Translations under genes and position numbers: made by a program
Notes under the pieces: model-generated
Databases searched by the model: none
Seen by the model: only the letters and a program-made list of their open reading frames with translations
What the model was told of the DNA's origin: nothing
Source: Corynebacterium singulare
GTDB taxonomy: Bacteria; Actinomycetota; Actinomycetes; Mycobacteriales; Mycobacteriaceae
Reading direction: 5' to 3'
Assembly: GCF_000833575.1 (NCBI RefSeq)
Contig: NZ_CP010827.1
Coordinates: 310,001 to 374,000, forward strand
DNA: 64,000 nucleotides
Shown here: positions 1 to 9,045 of the stretch, piece by piece
Layout of the letters: each line of letters opens with the position of its first letter
How positions within the stretch are numbered: position 1 is the stretch's first letter

Positions 1-995
1 CCGGAGTTGGCCGACACATAGATTTCAGAGTTTCCCATGTTGTTCTTGGTGGCGTTAATCAGACCATCGTTGTAGCGGTTGTACTCGCCGCCCTGTGGTC
101 CCCACATCTGCGTGGTATTTCCGCCACCGCGGTTTACCGTCAGCTGCGCATAGAAATTTGGCAGCGGGGTTGAGGTGGCCGCACAGCCGGAGTAGGAACC
201 GATGGCATCGTAGAAGTTCGGGTTGTGCTGCGCCAGCACGAGGGACGACGTAGCGGACATGGACATACCGGCGATGCCGCGCTTGCCGTTGCCGTTGATG
301 TGCTCTTCTAGCGGTCCGGGGAGCTCCTTGGTGAGGAAGGTTTCCCACTTCTGGGGGCCCTTAAGGTAGCTGCGCTCCGGGGAGGTAACCCAATCGGTGT
401 AGTAGGAGAATGCGCCTGCCTGCGGGATGACGACGTTGACGTTGCGGTCGCCGTAGTAATCGTCGAGGTCTTGGATTCCCTCCTTGTCTGGGTCAAGATC
501 CTGGCCAGCGGTGGACACGATCCAGTCCATGCCCTGCTCTGCACCGCCGGCACCGTTCAGCAGGTAGACGGTAGGACGCGAGGAATCAAAGGTTCCATCC
601 GGCGTGATTACAGCGAGTGGCACCTGACGGTCCATGGCCGGGGCGGACGCGTAGAGAGTCTTGATGGACTGACGGTAGTCCGGGTACTTCAGAATGTAGC
701 CCAACCACTGCTTTTCGTCGGGGATTTTGGTTATATCGACGTCTTTGAAAGCAACATTCTTCCCAATCGAGTCTTCGAACTCTGCGCGGGAAGGAACGTG
801 CTGGCCGGCATCATCCGTTGGGAGATACTGTTCGATCTCGCCGTACACATCGAGCTCAGAAATCGTCGAGGGCGTTGCCTCACCACGGATCTGCTCTGGG
901 GTGATGGTGGAGGCGCTGGCGATAGGGGTGGCCACGGCGCCAAGGGCAAGGGCCGAAGCCGCTGCCAGCGTCGTGAGAGAGCGCGCAATCTTCAT
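1..995 (-). CDS. Secreted mycolyltransferase (antigen 85 / Cmt family), 3' part cut by window edge
   Basis: Translating the minus strand from the ATG at 995 gives an open frame that runs off the left edge (at least 331 residues). It begins with a signal peptide (MKIARSLTTLAAASALALGA, then an Ala-rich cleavage region near residue 28). The alpha/beta-hydrolase core follows: VYLLNGAGGAEQGMDWI near residue 143 (oxyanion-loop region) and the nucleophile elbow GMSMSATSSLVLAQ near residue 240, with Ser as probable nucleophile. Family members transfer mycolic (corynomycolic) acids between trehalose monomycolate and arabinogalactan, trehalose or small porin proteins outside the membrane. The Asp/Glu and His of the triad lie beyond the window. 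Family assignment is firm; the particular paralogue cannot be told. Confidence 0.93.
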   Translation of the reverse strand, partial: MKIARSLTTLAAASALALGAVATPIASASTITPEQIRGEATPSTISELDVYGEIEQYLPTDDAGQHVPSRAEFEDSIGKNVAFKDVDITKIPDEKQWLGYILKYPDYRQSIKTLYASAPAMDRQVPLAVITPDGTFDSSRPTVYLLNGAGGAEQGMDWIVSTAGQDLDPDKEGIQDLDDYYGDRNVNVVIPQAGAFSYYTDWVTSPERSYLKGPQKWETFLTKELPGPLEEHINGNGKRGIAGMSMSATSSLVLAQHNPNFYDAIGSYSGCAATSTPLPNFYAQLTVNRGGGNTTQMWGPQGGEYNRYNDGLINATKNNMGNSEIYVSANS

Positions 996-1328
996 GGAAT
1001 CTCGCTTTCTAGGTGATGAGCGGAATGTAGGGCAAGTTTAAAAGACGCTATGGACATCCCCCCACGCACTACGTAACGGTGCAGGTGGGAAGGGGTATCT
1101 ACACCCTCAAGGCAAGGGCAATGAGTCTAAACATACCAAGTTATTAGAGTTAATGGTGGTATTGAAGTGAAAACCGTGTCATAATCTTCAAGCGCATTGT
1201 CGCGCATGTAACGCAGCGGGCCTCTCGTTCGCTAGAGGACCTAGATACCGTGACTGTTACCGCGGCGTCGCCAAGCTGCGGAATCTCGCCGCGCCAGACG
1301 TTCCTACACGCCAACAGAAAGCAGAATA
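996..1328. promoter_or_regulatory. Divergent intergenic region between mycolyltransferase and small peptide gene
   Basis: 333 bases without a convincing ORF. It should hold the promoters of the leftward mycolyltransferase and of the rightward peptide gene at 1329. AT-rich elements resembling -10 boxes occur (TACATT on the minus strand near 1027-1036; TAATCT at 1182-1187 on the plus strand), but no well-spaced -35 box supports either of them, so no promoter is called. Confidence 0.3.
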
Positions 1329-1439
1329 ATGAACTTCTTTGACACCATCCTCGTTGCTATCAACCAGGTCCTAGGCCAGTTCGTCCACTCCGGTTCCTCC
1401 ACGTCCTCGAAGGCCGGCCTTGAGTGGGGTCTGTACTAA
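1329..1439 (+). CDS. 36-residue small peptide, function unknown
   Basis: Short ORF missed by length cut-offs. ATG at 1329 with AGAAAG seven bases upstream, TAA at 1437-1439. The peptide starts MNFFDTILVAINQVLGQFVH, an amphipathic/hydrophobic helix, continues with a Ser-rich stretch (SGSSTSS) and ends GLEWGLY. A strong hairpin follows directly (1464-1496), so it appears to be its own transcription unit. Corynebacteria make several very short outer-membrane peptides (PorA, PorH, ProtX) that are O-mycoloylated on Ser; size, amphipathicity and the neighbouring mycolyltransferase gene would suit such a role, but that is inference and no sequence match is claimed. Confidence 0.6.
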   Translation: MNFFDTILVAINQVLGQFVHSGSSTSSKAGLEWGLY

Positions 1440-1463
1440 ACCCCAAAGGCCTCGCTAGTTTTT

Positions 1464-1496
1464 AGCCCCCACTCACATCTCGCGCGGGTGGGGGCT
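1464..1496 (+). terminator. Hairpin after small peptide gene
   Basis: AGCCCCCAC (1464-1472) pairs with GTGGGGGCT (1488-1496), a 9-bp GC-rich stem just after the stop at 1439. There is no T-run after it, so termination strength is uncertain. Confidence 0.6.
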
Positions 1497-1611
1497 GTGG
1501 CGATCTGAATACGGTCCGATCTGGGGTGAGAGAGCGTGCGCTTTCCGACGCCTCCCCACACACCATGGGGGTGGTGAGACATCAGGCACAAACTTCCGTA
1601 TTCTGTAGGGC

Positions 1612-3024
1612 GTGACTAATGAACATTTTGACGTTGTAGTACTCGGCGCGGGCCCCGGCGGCTACGTGTCCGCCATCCGCGCTGCCCAACTGGGCAAGAA
1701 GGTTGCTGTTATTGAGAAGCAGTACTGGGGCGGTGTTTGCCTCAACGTGGGCTGCATCCCCTCCAAGGCTCTGCTCAAGAACGCAGAGGTTGCGCACACC
1801 TTTAACCACGAGGCTAAGGCCTTCGGTATCTCTGGCGATGTCTCCTTCGACTTCGGCGTAGCGCACAAGCGCTCCCGCAAGGTGTCTGAGGGCATCGTCA
1901 AGGGCGTGCACTACCTGATGAAGAAGAACAAGATTACGGAGATTAACGGCCTCGGTTCCTTCAAGGATGCCAAGACCATCGAAATCACCGAAGGCGATGA
2001 TCAGGGTAAGACCGTTACCTTCGATAACTGCATCATCGCCACCGGCTCCGTCGTTCGCTCCCTGCCGGGGGTGGAGATCGGCGGTAATATCGTGTCGTAC
2101 GAAGAGCAGATCCTCAAGGATGAGGCCCCGAACTCCATGGTTATCGTTGGCGCCGGTGCCATCGGTATGGAGTTCGCCTACGTTCTGGCTAACTACGGCG
2201 TGGACGTCACTATCGTGGAGTTCATGGATCGCGTCCTGCCGAACGAGGACAAGGATGTTTCCAAGGCCATCGCCAAGGAATACAAGAAGCTCGGCGTCAA
2301 GCTGCTGACCGGTTACAAGACCACCGCTATCAAGGACAACGGCTCTGACGTCACCGTTGAGGTCGAGTCCAAGGATGGCTCTAAGACTGACACCCTCACT
2401 GTGGATCGTTGCATGGTCTCCATCGGCTTTGCTCCGCGTACCGAGGGCTTTGGTCTAGAGAACACCGGCGTTGAGCTGACCGAGCGTGGCGCTATCGCTA
2501 TCGATGACTACATGCGCACCAACGTGGACGGCATCTACGCTATCGGTGACGTTACCGCGAAGCTGCAGCTCGCTCACGTTGCTGAGGCACAAGGTGTTGT
2601 CGCTGCCGAGGTCATCGCCGGCGCTGAAACCCAGCTGCTCGGTGACTACATGAACATGCCGCGCGCCACCTTCTGCAACCCGCAGGTTGCCTCCTTTGGC
2701 TACACCGAAGAGCAGGCCCGTGAGAAGTTTGCTGACCGCGACATCAAGGTCGCTACCTTCCCGTTCTCCGCGAACGGTAAGGCTGCCGGTCTCAACGAGA
2801 CCGCTGGCTTTGTCAAGCTCATCGCTGACGGTGAGTTCGGTGAGCTCATTGGCGGCCACATGGTGGGCTCCAACGTGTCTGAGTTGCTGCCGGAGCTGAC
2901 TTTGGCGCAGCGCTTCGACCTCACTACGGAGGAAATCGGACGCAACGTCCACACGCACCCGACGCTGTCTGAGGCTATGAAGGAAGCAGCCGAGGGTATC
3001 GGCGGCCACATGATCAACCTCTAA
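1612..3024 (+). CDS. lpd: Dihydrolipoamide dehydrogenase (E3)
   Basis: 470 residues, the usual length for E3. The FAD-binding GAGPGGY motif lies at residues 12-18, the redox-active disulfide in [13 protein letters not shown] near residue 45, the NAD-binding GAGAIGMEF motif near residue 182, the second FAD motif YAIGDV near 312 and the C-terminal catalytic HTHPTLSE near 449. It reoxidises lipoamide in the pyruvate and 2-oxoglutarate dehydrogenase complexes in the cytosol. The start is GTG at 1612 (protein [12 protein letters not shown]), matching the family N-terminus. Transcribed alone between two hairpins. Same position, before ramB and sdhCAB, as in other corynebacteria and mycobacteria. 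Confidence 0.97.
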   Translation: MTNEHFDVVVLGAGPGGYVSAIRAAQLGKKVAVIEKQYWGGVCLNVGCIPSKALLKNAEVAHTFNHEAKAFGISGDVSFDFGVAHKRSRKVSEGIVKGVHYLMKKNKITEINGLGSFKDAKTIEITEGDDQGKTVTFDNCIIATGSVVRSLPGVEIGGNIVSYEEQILKDEAPNSMVIVGAGAIGMEFAYVLANYGVDVTIVEFMDRVLPNEDKDVSKAIAKEYKKLGVKLLTGYKTTAIKDNGSDVTVEVESKDGSKTDTLTVDRCMVSIGFAPRTEGFGLENTGVELTERGAIAIDDYMRTNVDGIYAIGDVTAKLQLAHVAEAQGVVAAEVIAGAETQLLGDYMNMPRATFCNPQVASFGYTEEQAREKFADRDIKVATFPFSANGKAAGLNETAGFVKLIADGEFGELIGGHMVGSNVSELLPELTLAQRFDLTTEEIGRNVHTHPTLSEAMKEAAEGIGGHMINL

Positions 3025-3030
3025 ACGGTG

Positions 3031-3066
3031 CTCAACTGTCCTCCCCTCTGGGGAGGCATGGTTGAG
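3031..3066 (+). terminator. First hairpin after lpd
   Basis: CTCAAC (3031-3036) pairs with GTTGAG (3061-3066), with an inner stem CCTCCCC (3040-3046) / GGGGAGG (3050-3056). It lies seven bases after the lpd stop; the tandem hairpin at 3076 is the stronger one. Confidence 0.5.
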
Positions 3067-3075
3067 GAATGGAAG

Positions 3076-3120
3076 AAGCCCCCTCGTGCCCCGAGATAAT
3101 TCGGCGGCACGAGGGGGCTT
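3076..3120 (+). terminator. lpd terminator, possibly bidirectional
   Basis: AAGCCCCCTCGTGCC (3076-3090) pairs perfectly with GGCACGAGGGGGCTT (3106-3120), with an inner CCGA/TCGG in the loop. It sits between lpd and the convergent small gene at 3174-3272 and could stop transcription from both sides. Confidence 0.8.
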
Positions 3121-3173
3121 GTTCTGTCAGGTTTCAGCGCTTCTTCAAAGAGAGGTGTTGAAGTATCTCTGTC

Positions 3174-3272
3174 TTAGCCCAAGAGCTTGGAGGACAGTGC
3201 GAAGGGAAGGCTGACAATGGTGATTGCCAGGCCCCAAAGCTGTCCAAGGGTGTTCTCTGCGAAGCTGCTCAT
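3174..3272 (-). CDS. 32-residue hydrophobic peptide, function unknown
   Basis: Short ORF on the minus strand: ATG at 3272, TAA at 3174-3176. AAAGGA lies seven bases before the start. The peptide begins MSSFAENTLGQLWGLAITIV and ends SLPFALSSKLLG: one hydrophobic or amphipathic helix with Ser at both ends. A -10-like TACAAT lies about 42-47 bases upstream and the shared hairpin with lpd lies downstream, so it looks like a real monocistronic gene. No recognised family. Like the peptide at 1329 it has the size and composition of corynebacterial envelope peptides, but that is only a suggestion. Confidence 0.6.
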   Translation of the reverse strand: MSSFAENTLGQLWGLAITIVSLPFALSSKLLG

Positions 3273-3604
3273 ATTAATCGTCCTTTCTCGATGTGTTTAT
3301 CGGTTCGTCCTTCATTGTAGAAGGTTTAGCGCCAAGGTGTTGTGGAAATTTGAATGTGAAAATTGCTTCAATGAACTTTTCGAACGTGTTTGGTGATGTA
3401 AAATCTCGTCATTCGTGCTGGTTACAAAGCTATAGTGGGCGTAAAACCTGCGTGTTTGAGAGGAACATTGAGAATCGCGTCAGTGGAGACCTCTCCCCAC
3501 GTTATTAAATTCATCCACGTTTATGGTGTAAAGATCTATTATTTAGATTGCGTATATACGGCCGGAAGGCTAACGGAGCGTGGTGATCAGTGCAGTGTTT
3601 CCGG
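3273..3604. promoter_or_regulatory. AT-rich intergenic region with promoter of the small peptide gene
   Basis: 332 bases, clearly more AT-rich than the flanks. On the minus strand TACAAT (plus-strand ATTGTA, 3314-3319) is a good -10 box for the gene starting at 3272, giving a leader of about 35 bases. No -35 box is obvious. The rest, up to the ramB stop at 3605, shows no coding potential that I trust. Confidence 0.45.
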
Positions 3605-5011
3605 CTAGTAGGGGGCGACGGCGGAACGGTGGGCGTCAATAACCAGCTCCTCATTGATTGCGGGGAACGCGCGCTGGGCGCAGTTCTGCCGAGGGCAGGT
3701 GCGGCAGCCGGCACCGATGGGCGTTGCCGCCGATAAATCCTCAAGGTTGAGCCCCTCTGCGTACACGGTGCGGTCAGCGTGACGAGCCTCGCAGCCTAGG
3801 CCGATGGCAAAAAGCTTGTTGGTATCTCCAAAACGACCTTGCGGGTAGCTCACCGTACGGGAGATCCATAGGTAGTTGCGGCCGTCCGGCATCTGTGCGA
3901 GCTGGCGCGAAATGGTGTTGGGGCGGGAGAAGGACTCATACACATTCCACAGTGGGCACGTGCCGCCAGAATTGGAAAAGTGTACGCCCGTGGCGGACTG
4001 CCGCTTGGACATATTGCCGGCGCGGTCCACCCGTACAAAAGTAAAAGGGATGCCACGCTCGTTGGGGCGCTGAAGCGTGGAGAGCCGCGACGCAACCGTT
4101 TCGTAGCCGACGCCGAACACATTGCAGAGGTATTCCACGTCATAGCCAGACTTCTCGGATTCGCCATGGATAAGGCCATAGGGCAGAAGCGTTGCAGCGG
4201 CAAAATAGTTAGCGATGCCGCGTTTAGCCAAGTTGATGGACGCGTCTGATGTGAAAGGCTCTTCATCCACGAGTTCATCGATGAGCTTGCCCGCTTCCAG
4301 GAAACCCAATTCGGCGGCCATGCGGAAGGCGCGCTGTCCCACGCTCAGGCGGCTAGCAAGGCGGAATGTACCGCTGCTGTTGTCGAAACGGTGAAGGGTG
4401 CCGTCCATGCGGTCGGTGGTGATGAGCTCGACGCCGTGCTGGGAGACGAGCCTTTCTCCCAGTGCCTTTTCGATGTCGCGGATATGGAAGGGAGCTACGC
4501 CTAGTTCTGTGGCGAGTCCCTCTGCATGGTTGTCCAGCTCGTCGAGGTAATTCTGGCGAGCATAGAAAAAATCTCGAACCTCATCGTGAGGCATGGAGAG
4601 GGCTTGGCCGCCGTCGGAGCGGCGGGAATCGGTGGCTAGGGAGAGCTTGTCGCGAATGTTGCGGTAGCGCCGATGAATATCCACGAGAGTGCGTGCCACA
4701 GTGGGGTGGTTGTAGACCAACTCGGAGAGTTCCTGAAGTTCAACGGGGGAGGGGCAAATCTCTTGGTCTTGAACAACATCCTGGATTTCTGCGAGCAGAC
4801 GTGAGTCATCGTCGCGGGAGAAGAATGTGGCGTCAACGCCAAAGACTTCAGTGATGCGAAGAAGGACCGGCACGGTAAGTGGGCGCACGTCGTGCTCGAT
4901 CTGATTTACATAGCTAGCGGAAAGTCCCAGCGTGGCGGCAAGGGAGGCCTGGCTGAGATCGCGTTCGCGGCGCAGCTGGCGAAGGCGCGAACCTACGTAT
5001 GTCTTGCTCAT
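3605..5011 (-). CDS. ramB: Transcriptional regulator RamB of acetate/central carbon metabolism
   Basis: 468 residues from the ATG at 5011 ([20 protein letters not shown]). This start was chosen because the helix-turn-helix begins immediately, as in known RamB proteins; the frame stays open upstream without homology. N-terminal XRE-type HTH ([23 protein letters not shown], residues about 19-41), a middle segment with the ImmA/IrrE-like fold, and a C-terminal domain typical of short-chain acyl-responsive regulators ending in a Cys cluster ([18 protein letters not shown]). In C. glutamicum RamB represses acetate and glyoxylate genes and itself by binding boxes containing TTTGCAAA. A matching box lies in its own upstream region at 5050-5060. 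Divergent from sdhCAB. Confidence 0.93.
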   Translation of the reverse strand: MSKTYVGSRLRQLRRERDLSQASLAATLGLSASYVNQIEHDVRPLTVPVLLRITEVFGVDATFFSRDDDSRLLAEIQDVVQDQEICPSPVELQELSELVYNHPTVARTLVDIHRRYRNIRDKLSLATDSRRSDGGQALSMPHDEVRDFFYARQNYLDELDNHAEGLATELGVAPFHIRDIEKALGERLVSQHGVELITTDRMDGTLHRFDNSSGTFRLASRLSVGQRAFRMAAELGFLEAGKLIDELVDEEPFTSDASINLAKRGIANYFAAATLLPYGLIHGESEKSGYDVEYLCNVFGVGYETVASRLSTLQRPNERGIPFTFVRVDRAGNMSKRQSATGVHFSNSGGTCPLWNVYESFSRPNTISRQLAQMPDGRNYLWISRTVSYPQGRFGDTNKLFAIGLGCEARHADRTVYAEGLNLEDLSAATPIGAGCRTCPRQNCAQRAFPAINEELVIDAHRSAVAPY

Positions 5012-5049
5012 GTGAGCTAGGTTACCTATCACCTTTCGGTTGTAACAAT

Positions 5050-5060
5050 AGTTTTGCAAA
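5050..5060. promoter_or_regulatory. Putative RamB box upstream of ramB
   Basis: AGTTTTGCAAA, close to the published core AACTTTGCAAA, 39 bases upstream of the ramB start codon. This fits negative autoregulation as described in C. glutamicum. Motif match only. Confidence 0.5.
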
Positions 5061-5093
5061 TAATGTGTGAAGCATTTTAACTCCGCTGCGAAG

Positions 5094-5167
5094 TGGGGGT
5101 GACGCTGGGGTGTCGGGCGTCTATCTGCGGCACCCCTCTCATGCGAAAGTTTGACACCTAAAGGGGT
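5094..5167. promoter_or_regulatory. G-tracts resembling RamA sites between ramB and sdhC
   Basis: TGGGGGT (5094-5100) and TGGGGT (5106-5111) stand twelve bases apart, and AGGGGT recurs at 5162-5167. RamA, activator of acetate and sdh genes in C. glutamicum, binds paired runs of four to six G followed by T/C. The motif is short, so chance is possible. Confidence 0.35.
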
Positions 5168-5285
5168 GGAGTCGTCACTCGCGCCACATGCTGTGACTAA
5201 AGTCTCACCCCGCAAATGTTTACGCAAGGACAATATTGCGTAAAGGGAAGTGGTCAAGGTAGAGCGGTGTAACCACATCCGTAAC

Positions 5286-5304
5286 TTAGGAGATCCTAAC
5301 CTTA
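5286..5304 (+). promoter_or_regulatory. Putative DtxR iron box upstream of sdhCAB
   Basis: TTAGGAGATCCTAACCTTA matches the 19-base DtxR/IdeR consensus (TWAGGTWAGSCTWACCTWA) at 16 positions; mismatches are at 6, 7 and 9. It contains TTAGGA/TCCTAA as an inverted repeat. It lies 110 bases before sdhC, whose products carry three Fe-S clusters and haem, so iron control makes sense. Not tested. Confidence 0.5.
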
Positions 5305-5414
5305 TGGAGTTTCTACGGGTGTAGTCAGCGCGGGTAGGTGCGGGCATGAAGAGTGGATTTAAGTAGTGGCCAGCGCGAAGGCCTGCGTAAGGTAAGGACG
5401 ACTATGGAGGTGTC

Positions 5415-6170
5415 ATGTCTGTAAAAAATCCTGACCGTGAAGCCCTCGCTCACGGCCGTCTTACTAATGAATCGATTCGTCCTAAGCCAGGAATTCCGTC
5501 CTGGGCTTTGAAACTGACGATGGCAATCACTGGCCTGTTCTTCGCACTGTTTGTGGTGGGGCACATGGCCGGCAACCTGAAGCTGTACCTGCCGGATGAG
5601 AACGGTACGGTGCACCTTGACGAATACGGTGCGTTCCTGCGTGATCTCGGCGCTCCGCTGATTCCGCACGGTCACATGCTGTGGATTATCCGCATCGTGC
5701 TGCTTGCCTGCGTCATTGCTCACATTTACGGTGCTTTTGCGCTGACCGCTCGCTCCAACGCGGCCCGCGGCAAGTTTAAGCGCACCAACCTGATGGGCGG
5801 ACTGGATTCCTTTGCCACCAAGACCATGCTGGTCACCGGCATTGTGCTGCTTCTGTTCATCGTGTTCCACATCCTGGACCTGACCATGGGTGTGCAGCCG
5901 GTTGCCCCGGAGGCCTTCGTCCACGGTGCGGTCAAGGCCAACATGATCGCTACCTTCTCGCGCTGGCCGGTGACCATCATTTACGTCATCGCCATGCTCT
6001 GCCTCTTCCTGCACCTTACCCACGGCATTCGTCTCGCTGCGTCTGACCTGGGCATCACCGGTGCCAAGTGGCGTGAGGTCTTTGTCGTCCTGGCGTACAT
6101 CGTCCCGGCCGTTGTGTGCCTGGCGAACATCGTTATGCCGTTGTCCGTCGCCCTGGGCTGGGTCAGCTAA
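5415..6170 (+). CDS. sdhC: Succinate dehydrogenase cytochrome b subunit
   Basis: 251 residues, five predicted membrane helices, of the cytochrome b558 type found in menaquinone-linked succinate dehydrogenases. Probable haem ligands are His residues in the helices (VVGHMAGN near residue 51, PHGHMLWI near 85, IAHIYGAF near 103, VFHILDL near 153, FLHLTHGIRL near 200). GGAGG lies just before the ATG. First gene of sdhCAB; 15 bases separate it from sdhA. It anchors the SdhAB catalytic dimer in the membrane and passes electrons to menaquinone. Confidence 0.95.
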   Translation: MSVKNPDREALAHGRLTNESIRPKPGIPSWALKLTMAITGLFFALFVVGHMAGNLKLYLPDENGTVHLDEYGAFLRDLGAPLIPHGHMLWIIRIVLLACVIAHIYGAFALTARSNAARGKFKRTNLMGGLDSFATKTMLVTGIVLLLFIVFHILDLTMGVQPVAPEAFVHGAVKANMIATFSRWPVTIIYVIAMLCLFLHLTHGIRLAASDLGITGAKWREVFVVLAYIVPAVVCLANIVMPLSVALGWVS

Positions 6171-6185
6171 AGGAGTTTTGAACCC

Positions 6186-8249
6186 ATGACTAACGCGAAT
6201 CCCGTGTCTGCCGCGAACGCTAACCAAAATGCGAACGCGAACACCGATCTGAAGCGCGAGCACCCTGACTTCTCGCATCCACAGTCCATCGTCCCAGGCG
6301 TGAAGCCGGGCCGAATCCTGGAGTCCCACGAGCCGCATGGCGTCCCGATGAAGGACATGTGGACCTACCAGAAGGACCACATGGAGCTCGTCTCCCCACT
6401 GAACCGCCGTAAGTTCGAGATCATCGTCGTCGGTACCGGCCTTGCCGCTGGCGCCGCTGCCGCTGCACTCGGCGAGCTGGGCTACAAGGTGAAGGTATTC
6501 ACCTACCACGATTCTCCGCGCCGTGCGCACTCCATTGCTGCGCAGGGTGGTGTGAACTCCTCCCGCCACAAGAAAGTGGATAACGACGGTGCATACCGCC
6601 ACACCAAGGACACTGTGAAGGGCGGCGACTACCGCTGCCGCGAGTCCGATTGCTGGCGTCTGGCTACTGAGTCCATCCGCGTCATCGACCACATGAACGC
6701 TATTGGTGCTCCGTTCGCCCGTGAGTACGGCGGCACCCTGGCAACCCGTTCCTTCGGCGGTGTCCAGGTGTCCCGTACCTACTACACCCGTGGCCAAACG
6801 GGTCAGCAGCTGCAGCTGTCCACCACCTCGGCGCTCTACCGTCAGATTGGCCTGGGCAACGTTGAGCTCTTCGCTCACCACGACCTGCAGGACATCATCA
6901 CCTTTAACGACGGTGGCAAGAAGCGTGCTGGCGGTATCGTGACCCGCAACCTCATCACCGGCGAGCTCAAGGCCTTCACCGGCCACGCAGTCATCCTCGG
7001 TACCGGTGGTTACGGCAACGTGTACCACATGTCCACGCTGGCTAAGAACTCTAACGCTGGCGCCATGATGCGTGCCTACGAGAACGGTGCTTACCTGGCC
7101 TCCCCGGCATTCATCCAGTTCCACCCGACGGGCCTGCCGGTCAACTCCGAGTGGCAGTCCAAAACCATCCTCATGTCCGAGTCGCTGCGTAACGACGGCC
7201 GCATCTGGTCTCCGATCAAGGAGAAGGATGACCGTCCTGCCAATGAGATTCCGGAAGAGGAGCGTGACTACTTCCTGGAGCGTCGCTACCCGGCCTTCGG
7301 TAACCTCGTCCCGCGTGACGTGGCATCCCGTGCCATCTCCCAGCAGATCAACAAGGGTCTGGGCGTTGGACCGCTGCATAACTCGGTGTACCTGGACTTC
7401 CGCGACGCTATCGAGCGTCTGGGCAAGGACAAGATCCGTGAGCGTTACTCCAACCTCATCGAAATGTACGAAGAGGCCATTGGTGAGTCCGCCTACGAGA
7501 CCCCGATGCGTATTGCGCCGACCTGCCACTTCACTATGGGCGGCCTGTGGACAGACTTCAACGAGATGACCGCCATCGATGGCCTCTTCGCCGCCGGTGA
7601 GTGCTCCTGGACCTACCACGGCGCAAACCGCCTGGGTGCTAACTCGCTGCTGTCCGCTTCCGTCGACGGCTGGTTCACTCTCCCGTTCACTATCCCGAAC
7701 TACCTGGCTGGTCACCTTGGTGAGGAGAAGCTGGCTGAGGATTCTGCTGAGGCAGCTGAGACCATCGCTCGTGCACAGGCACGCATCGACCGCCTCATGT
7801 CTGTTCGCGGCGAGAACCCCCACGGTCCGGCCCACTACCACCGCCAGCTCGGTGACATCCTCTACTGGGGCTGCGGTGTGGCTCGTAACGTTGAGGACCT
7901 CAAGGTTGCCATCGATAAGATCCGCTCCCTGCGCAAGGACTTCTGGGCTAACGTCCGCATCACTGGTGATGCTAACGATATGAACCAGGTTCTCGAGTAC
8001 GGCCTGCGCGTTGCCGACTACATCGACCTGGGTGAGCTCATGTGTATCGACGCTCTCGACCGCGACGAGTCCTGTGGTGCTCACTTCCGTGAGGACCACC
8101 TCACTGAGGACGGCGAGGCCGAGCGTGACGACGACAACTGGTGCTTCGTGTCCGCATGGGAGCCAGGCGCAGCTGAGGGCGAATTCATTCGCCACGCTGA
8201 GCCGCTGTACTTTGATTCGATCCCGCTGATGACAAGGAACTACAAGTAA
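6186..8249 (+). CDS. sdhA: Succinate dehydrogenase flavoprotein subunit
   Basis: 687 residues. FAD-binding motif VVGTGLAAGAAAAALGELGY near residue 82; the HSIAAQGGVN flavin-attachment motif near 117 carries the His that binds FAD covalently in this family; the substrate-binding region QFHPTGL lies near residue 315 and the catalytic Arg region near 340-400; HGANRLGANSLL near 480. It oxidises succinate to fumarate on the inner face of the membrane. The first 50 residues, with an Asn/Ala-rich stretch (SAANANQNANANT), are a low-complexity extension. The stop overlaps the sdhB start by one base (TAATG), suggesting coupled translation. Confidence 0.97.
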   Translation: MTNANPVSAANANQNANANTDLKREHPDFSHPQSIVPGVKPGRILESHEPHGVPMKDMWTYQKDHMELVSPLNRRKFEIIVVGTGLAAGAAAAALGELGYKVKVFTYHDSPRRAHSIAAQGGVNSSRHKKVDNDGAYRHTKDTVKGGDYRCRESDCWRLATESIRVIDHMNAIGAPFAREYGGTLATRSFGGVQVSRTYYTRGQTGQQLQLSTTSALYRQIGLGNVELFAHHDLQDIITFNDGGKKRAGGIVTRNLITGELKAFTGHAVILGTGGYGNVYHMSTLAKNSNAGAMMRAYENGAYLASPAFIQFHPTGLPVNSEWQSKTILMSESLRNDGRIWSPIKEKDDRPANEIPEEERDYFLERRYPAFGNLVPRDVASRAISQQINKGLGVGPLHNSVYLDFRDAIERLGKDKIRERYSNLIEMYEEAIGESAYETPMRIAPTCHFTMGGLWTDFNEMTAIDGLFAAGECSWTYHGANRLGANSLLSASVDGWFTLPFTIPNYLAGHLGEEKLAEDSAEAAETIARAQARIDRLMSVRGENPHGPAHYHRQLGDILYWGCGVARNVEDLKVAIDKIRSLRKDFWANVRITGDANDMNQVLEYGLRVADYIDLGELMCIDALDRDESCGAHFREDHLTEDGEAERDDDNWCFVSAWEPGAAEGEFIRHAEPLYFDSIPLMTRNYK

Positions 8250-8998
8250 TGAAACTGACACTTGAGATCTGGCGTCAAGCCGGACCGACGCAAGAAGGCA
8301 AGTTCGAGACCGTTGAGGTCTCCGATGCCGCCGAGCAGATGTCCATCCTGGAGCTGCTGGACCACGTCAATGAAGGCCTCGTCGAGGCCGGCGCTGAGCC
8401 GTTTGCATTCGCATCCGACTGCCGTGAGGGTATCTGCGGTACCTGTGGCCTCCTGGTTAACGGCCGCCCGCACGGCCCGGGTCAGAACACCCCGGCCTGC
8501 CAGCAGCGTCTCTTCCAGTTCAAGGACGGCGACAAGATCAAGCTGGAACCGTTCCGCTCCGCTGCCTACCCGGTGATCAAGGACATGATCGTCGACCGCG
8601 CCAAGCTGGATGACGTCATGGAGCAGGGTGGCTACGTCTCTATGGATGCCGGTACCGCTCCGGATGCTGACACCTTGCACGTCAATCACGAGACCTCCGA
8701 GTACGCACTGGATCACGCCGCCTGCATCGGCTGTGGTGCCTGCGTGGCATCCTGCCCGAACGGCGCTGCCCACCTGTTCACGGGTGCCAAGCTGGTTCAC
8801 CTTTCCCTCATGCCGCTGGGCAAGGAAGAGCGTGGCCGCCGCGCCCGCAACATGGTGGACAATCTGGAGCAGAACTTCGGTCACTGCTCGCTCTACGGCG
8901 AGTGTGCCGACGTCTGCCCGGCTGGCGTCCCTCTGACCGCTGTGTCTGCAGTTACCCGCGAACGTGCACGGGCTGCTTTCCGCGGCAAGGACGACTAA
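8249..8998 (+). CDS. sdhB: Succinate dehydrogenase iron-sulfur subunit
   Basis: 249 residues. N-terminal ferredoxin fold with the [2Fe-2S] ligands CREGICGTCG (near residue 60) and a later Cys in TPACQQRLF. The C-terminal domain has CIGCGACVASCPNGAA (near 162) and CSLYGECADVCPAGVP (near 212), which bind the 4Fe-4S and 3Fe-4S type clusters. It carries electrons from SdhA to the membrane subunit SdhC. Its ATG overlaps the sdhA stop. Confidence 0.97.
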   Translation: MKLTLEIWRQAGPTQEGKFETVEVSDAAEQMSILELLDHVNEGLVEAGAEPFAFASDCREGICGTCGLLVNGRPHGPGQNTPACQQRLFQFKDGDKIKLEPFRSAAYPVIKDMIVDRAKLDDVMEQGGYVSMDAGTAPDADTLHVNHETSEYALDHAACIGCGACVASCPNGAAHLFTGAKLVHLSLMPLGKEERGRRARNMVDNLEQNFGHCSLYGECADVCPAGVPLTAVSAVTRERARAAFRGKDD

Positions 8999-9045
8999 GC
9001 TATAGTCATTCACAGGATTAACAGGAACGAGAGAAAGTTTCAGCC

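Noticed and set aside
3561..3605. GCCGGAA/TTCCGGC repeat at the ramB stop
   Set aside because: 31-base loop and overlap with the stop codon make it a poor terminator; left out of the features.
5304..5324. Six-codon ORF (MEFLRV) upstream of sdhC
   Set aside because: Its start lies inside the DtxR-like box and the ribosome site is too far away; no pairing with the sdhC start region was seen.
5325..8261. 978-codon open frame on the minus strand
   Set aside because: Antisense to sdhC and sdhA, which are certain; the translation is Val/Asp/His-rich shadow sequence.
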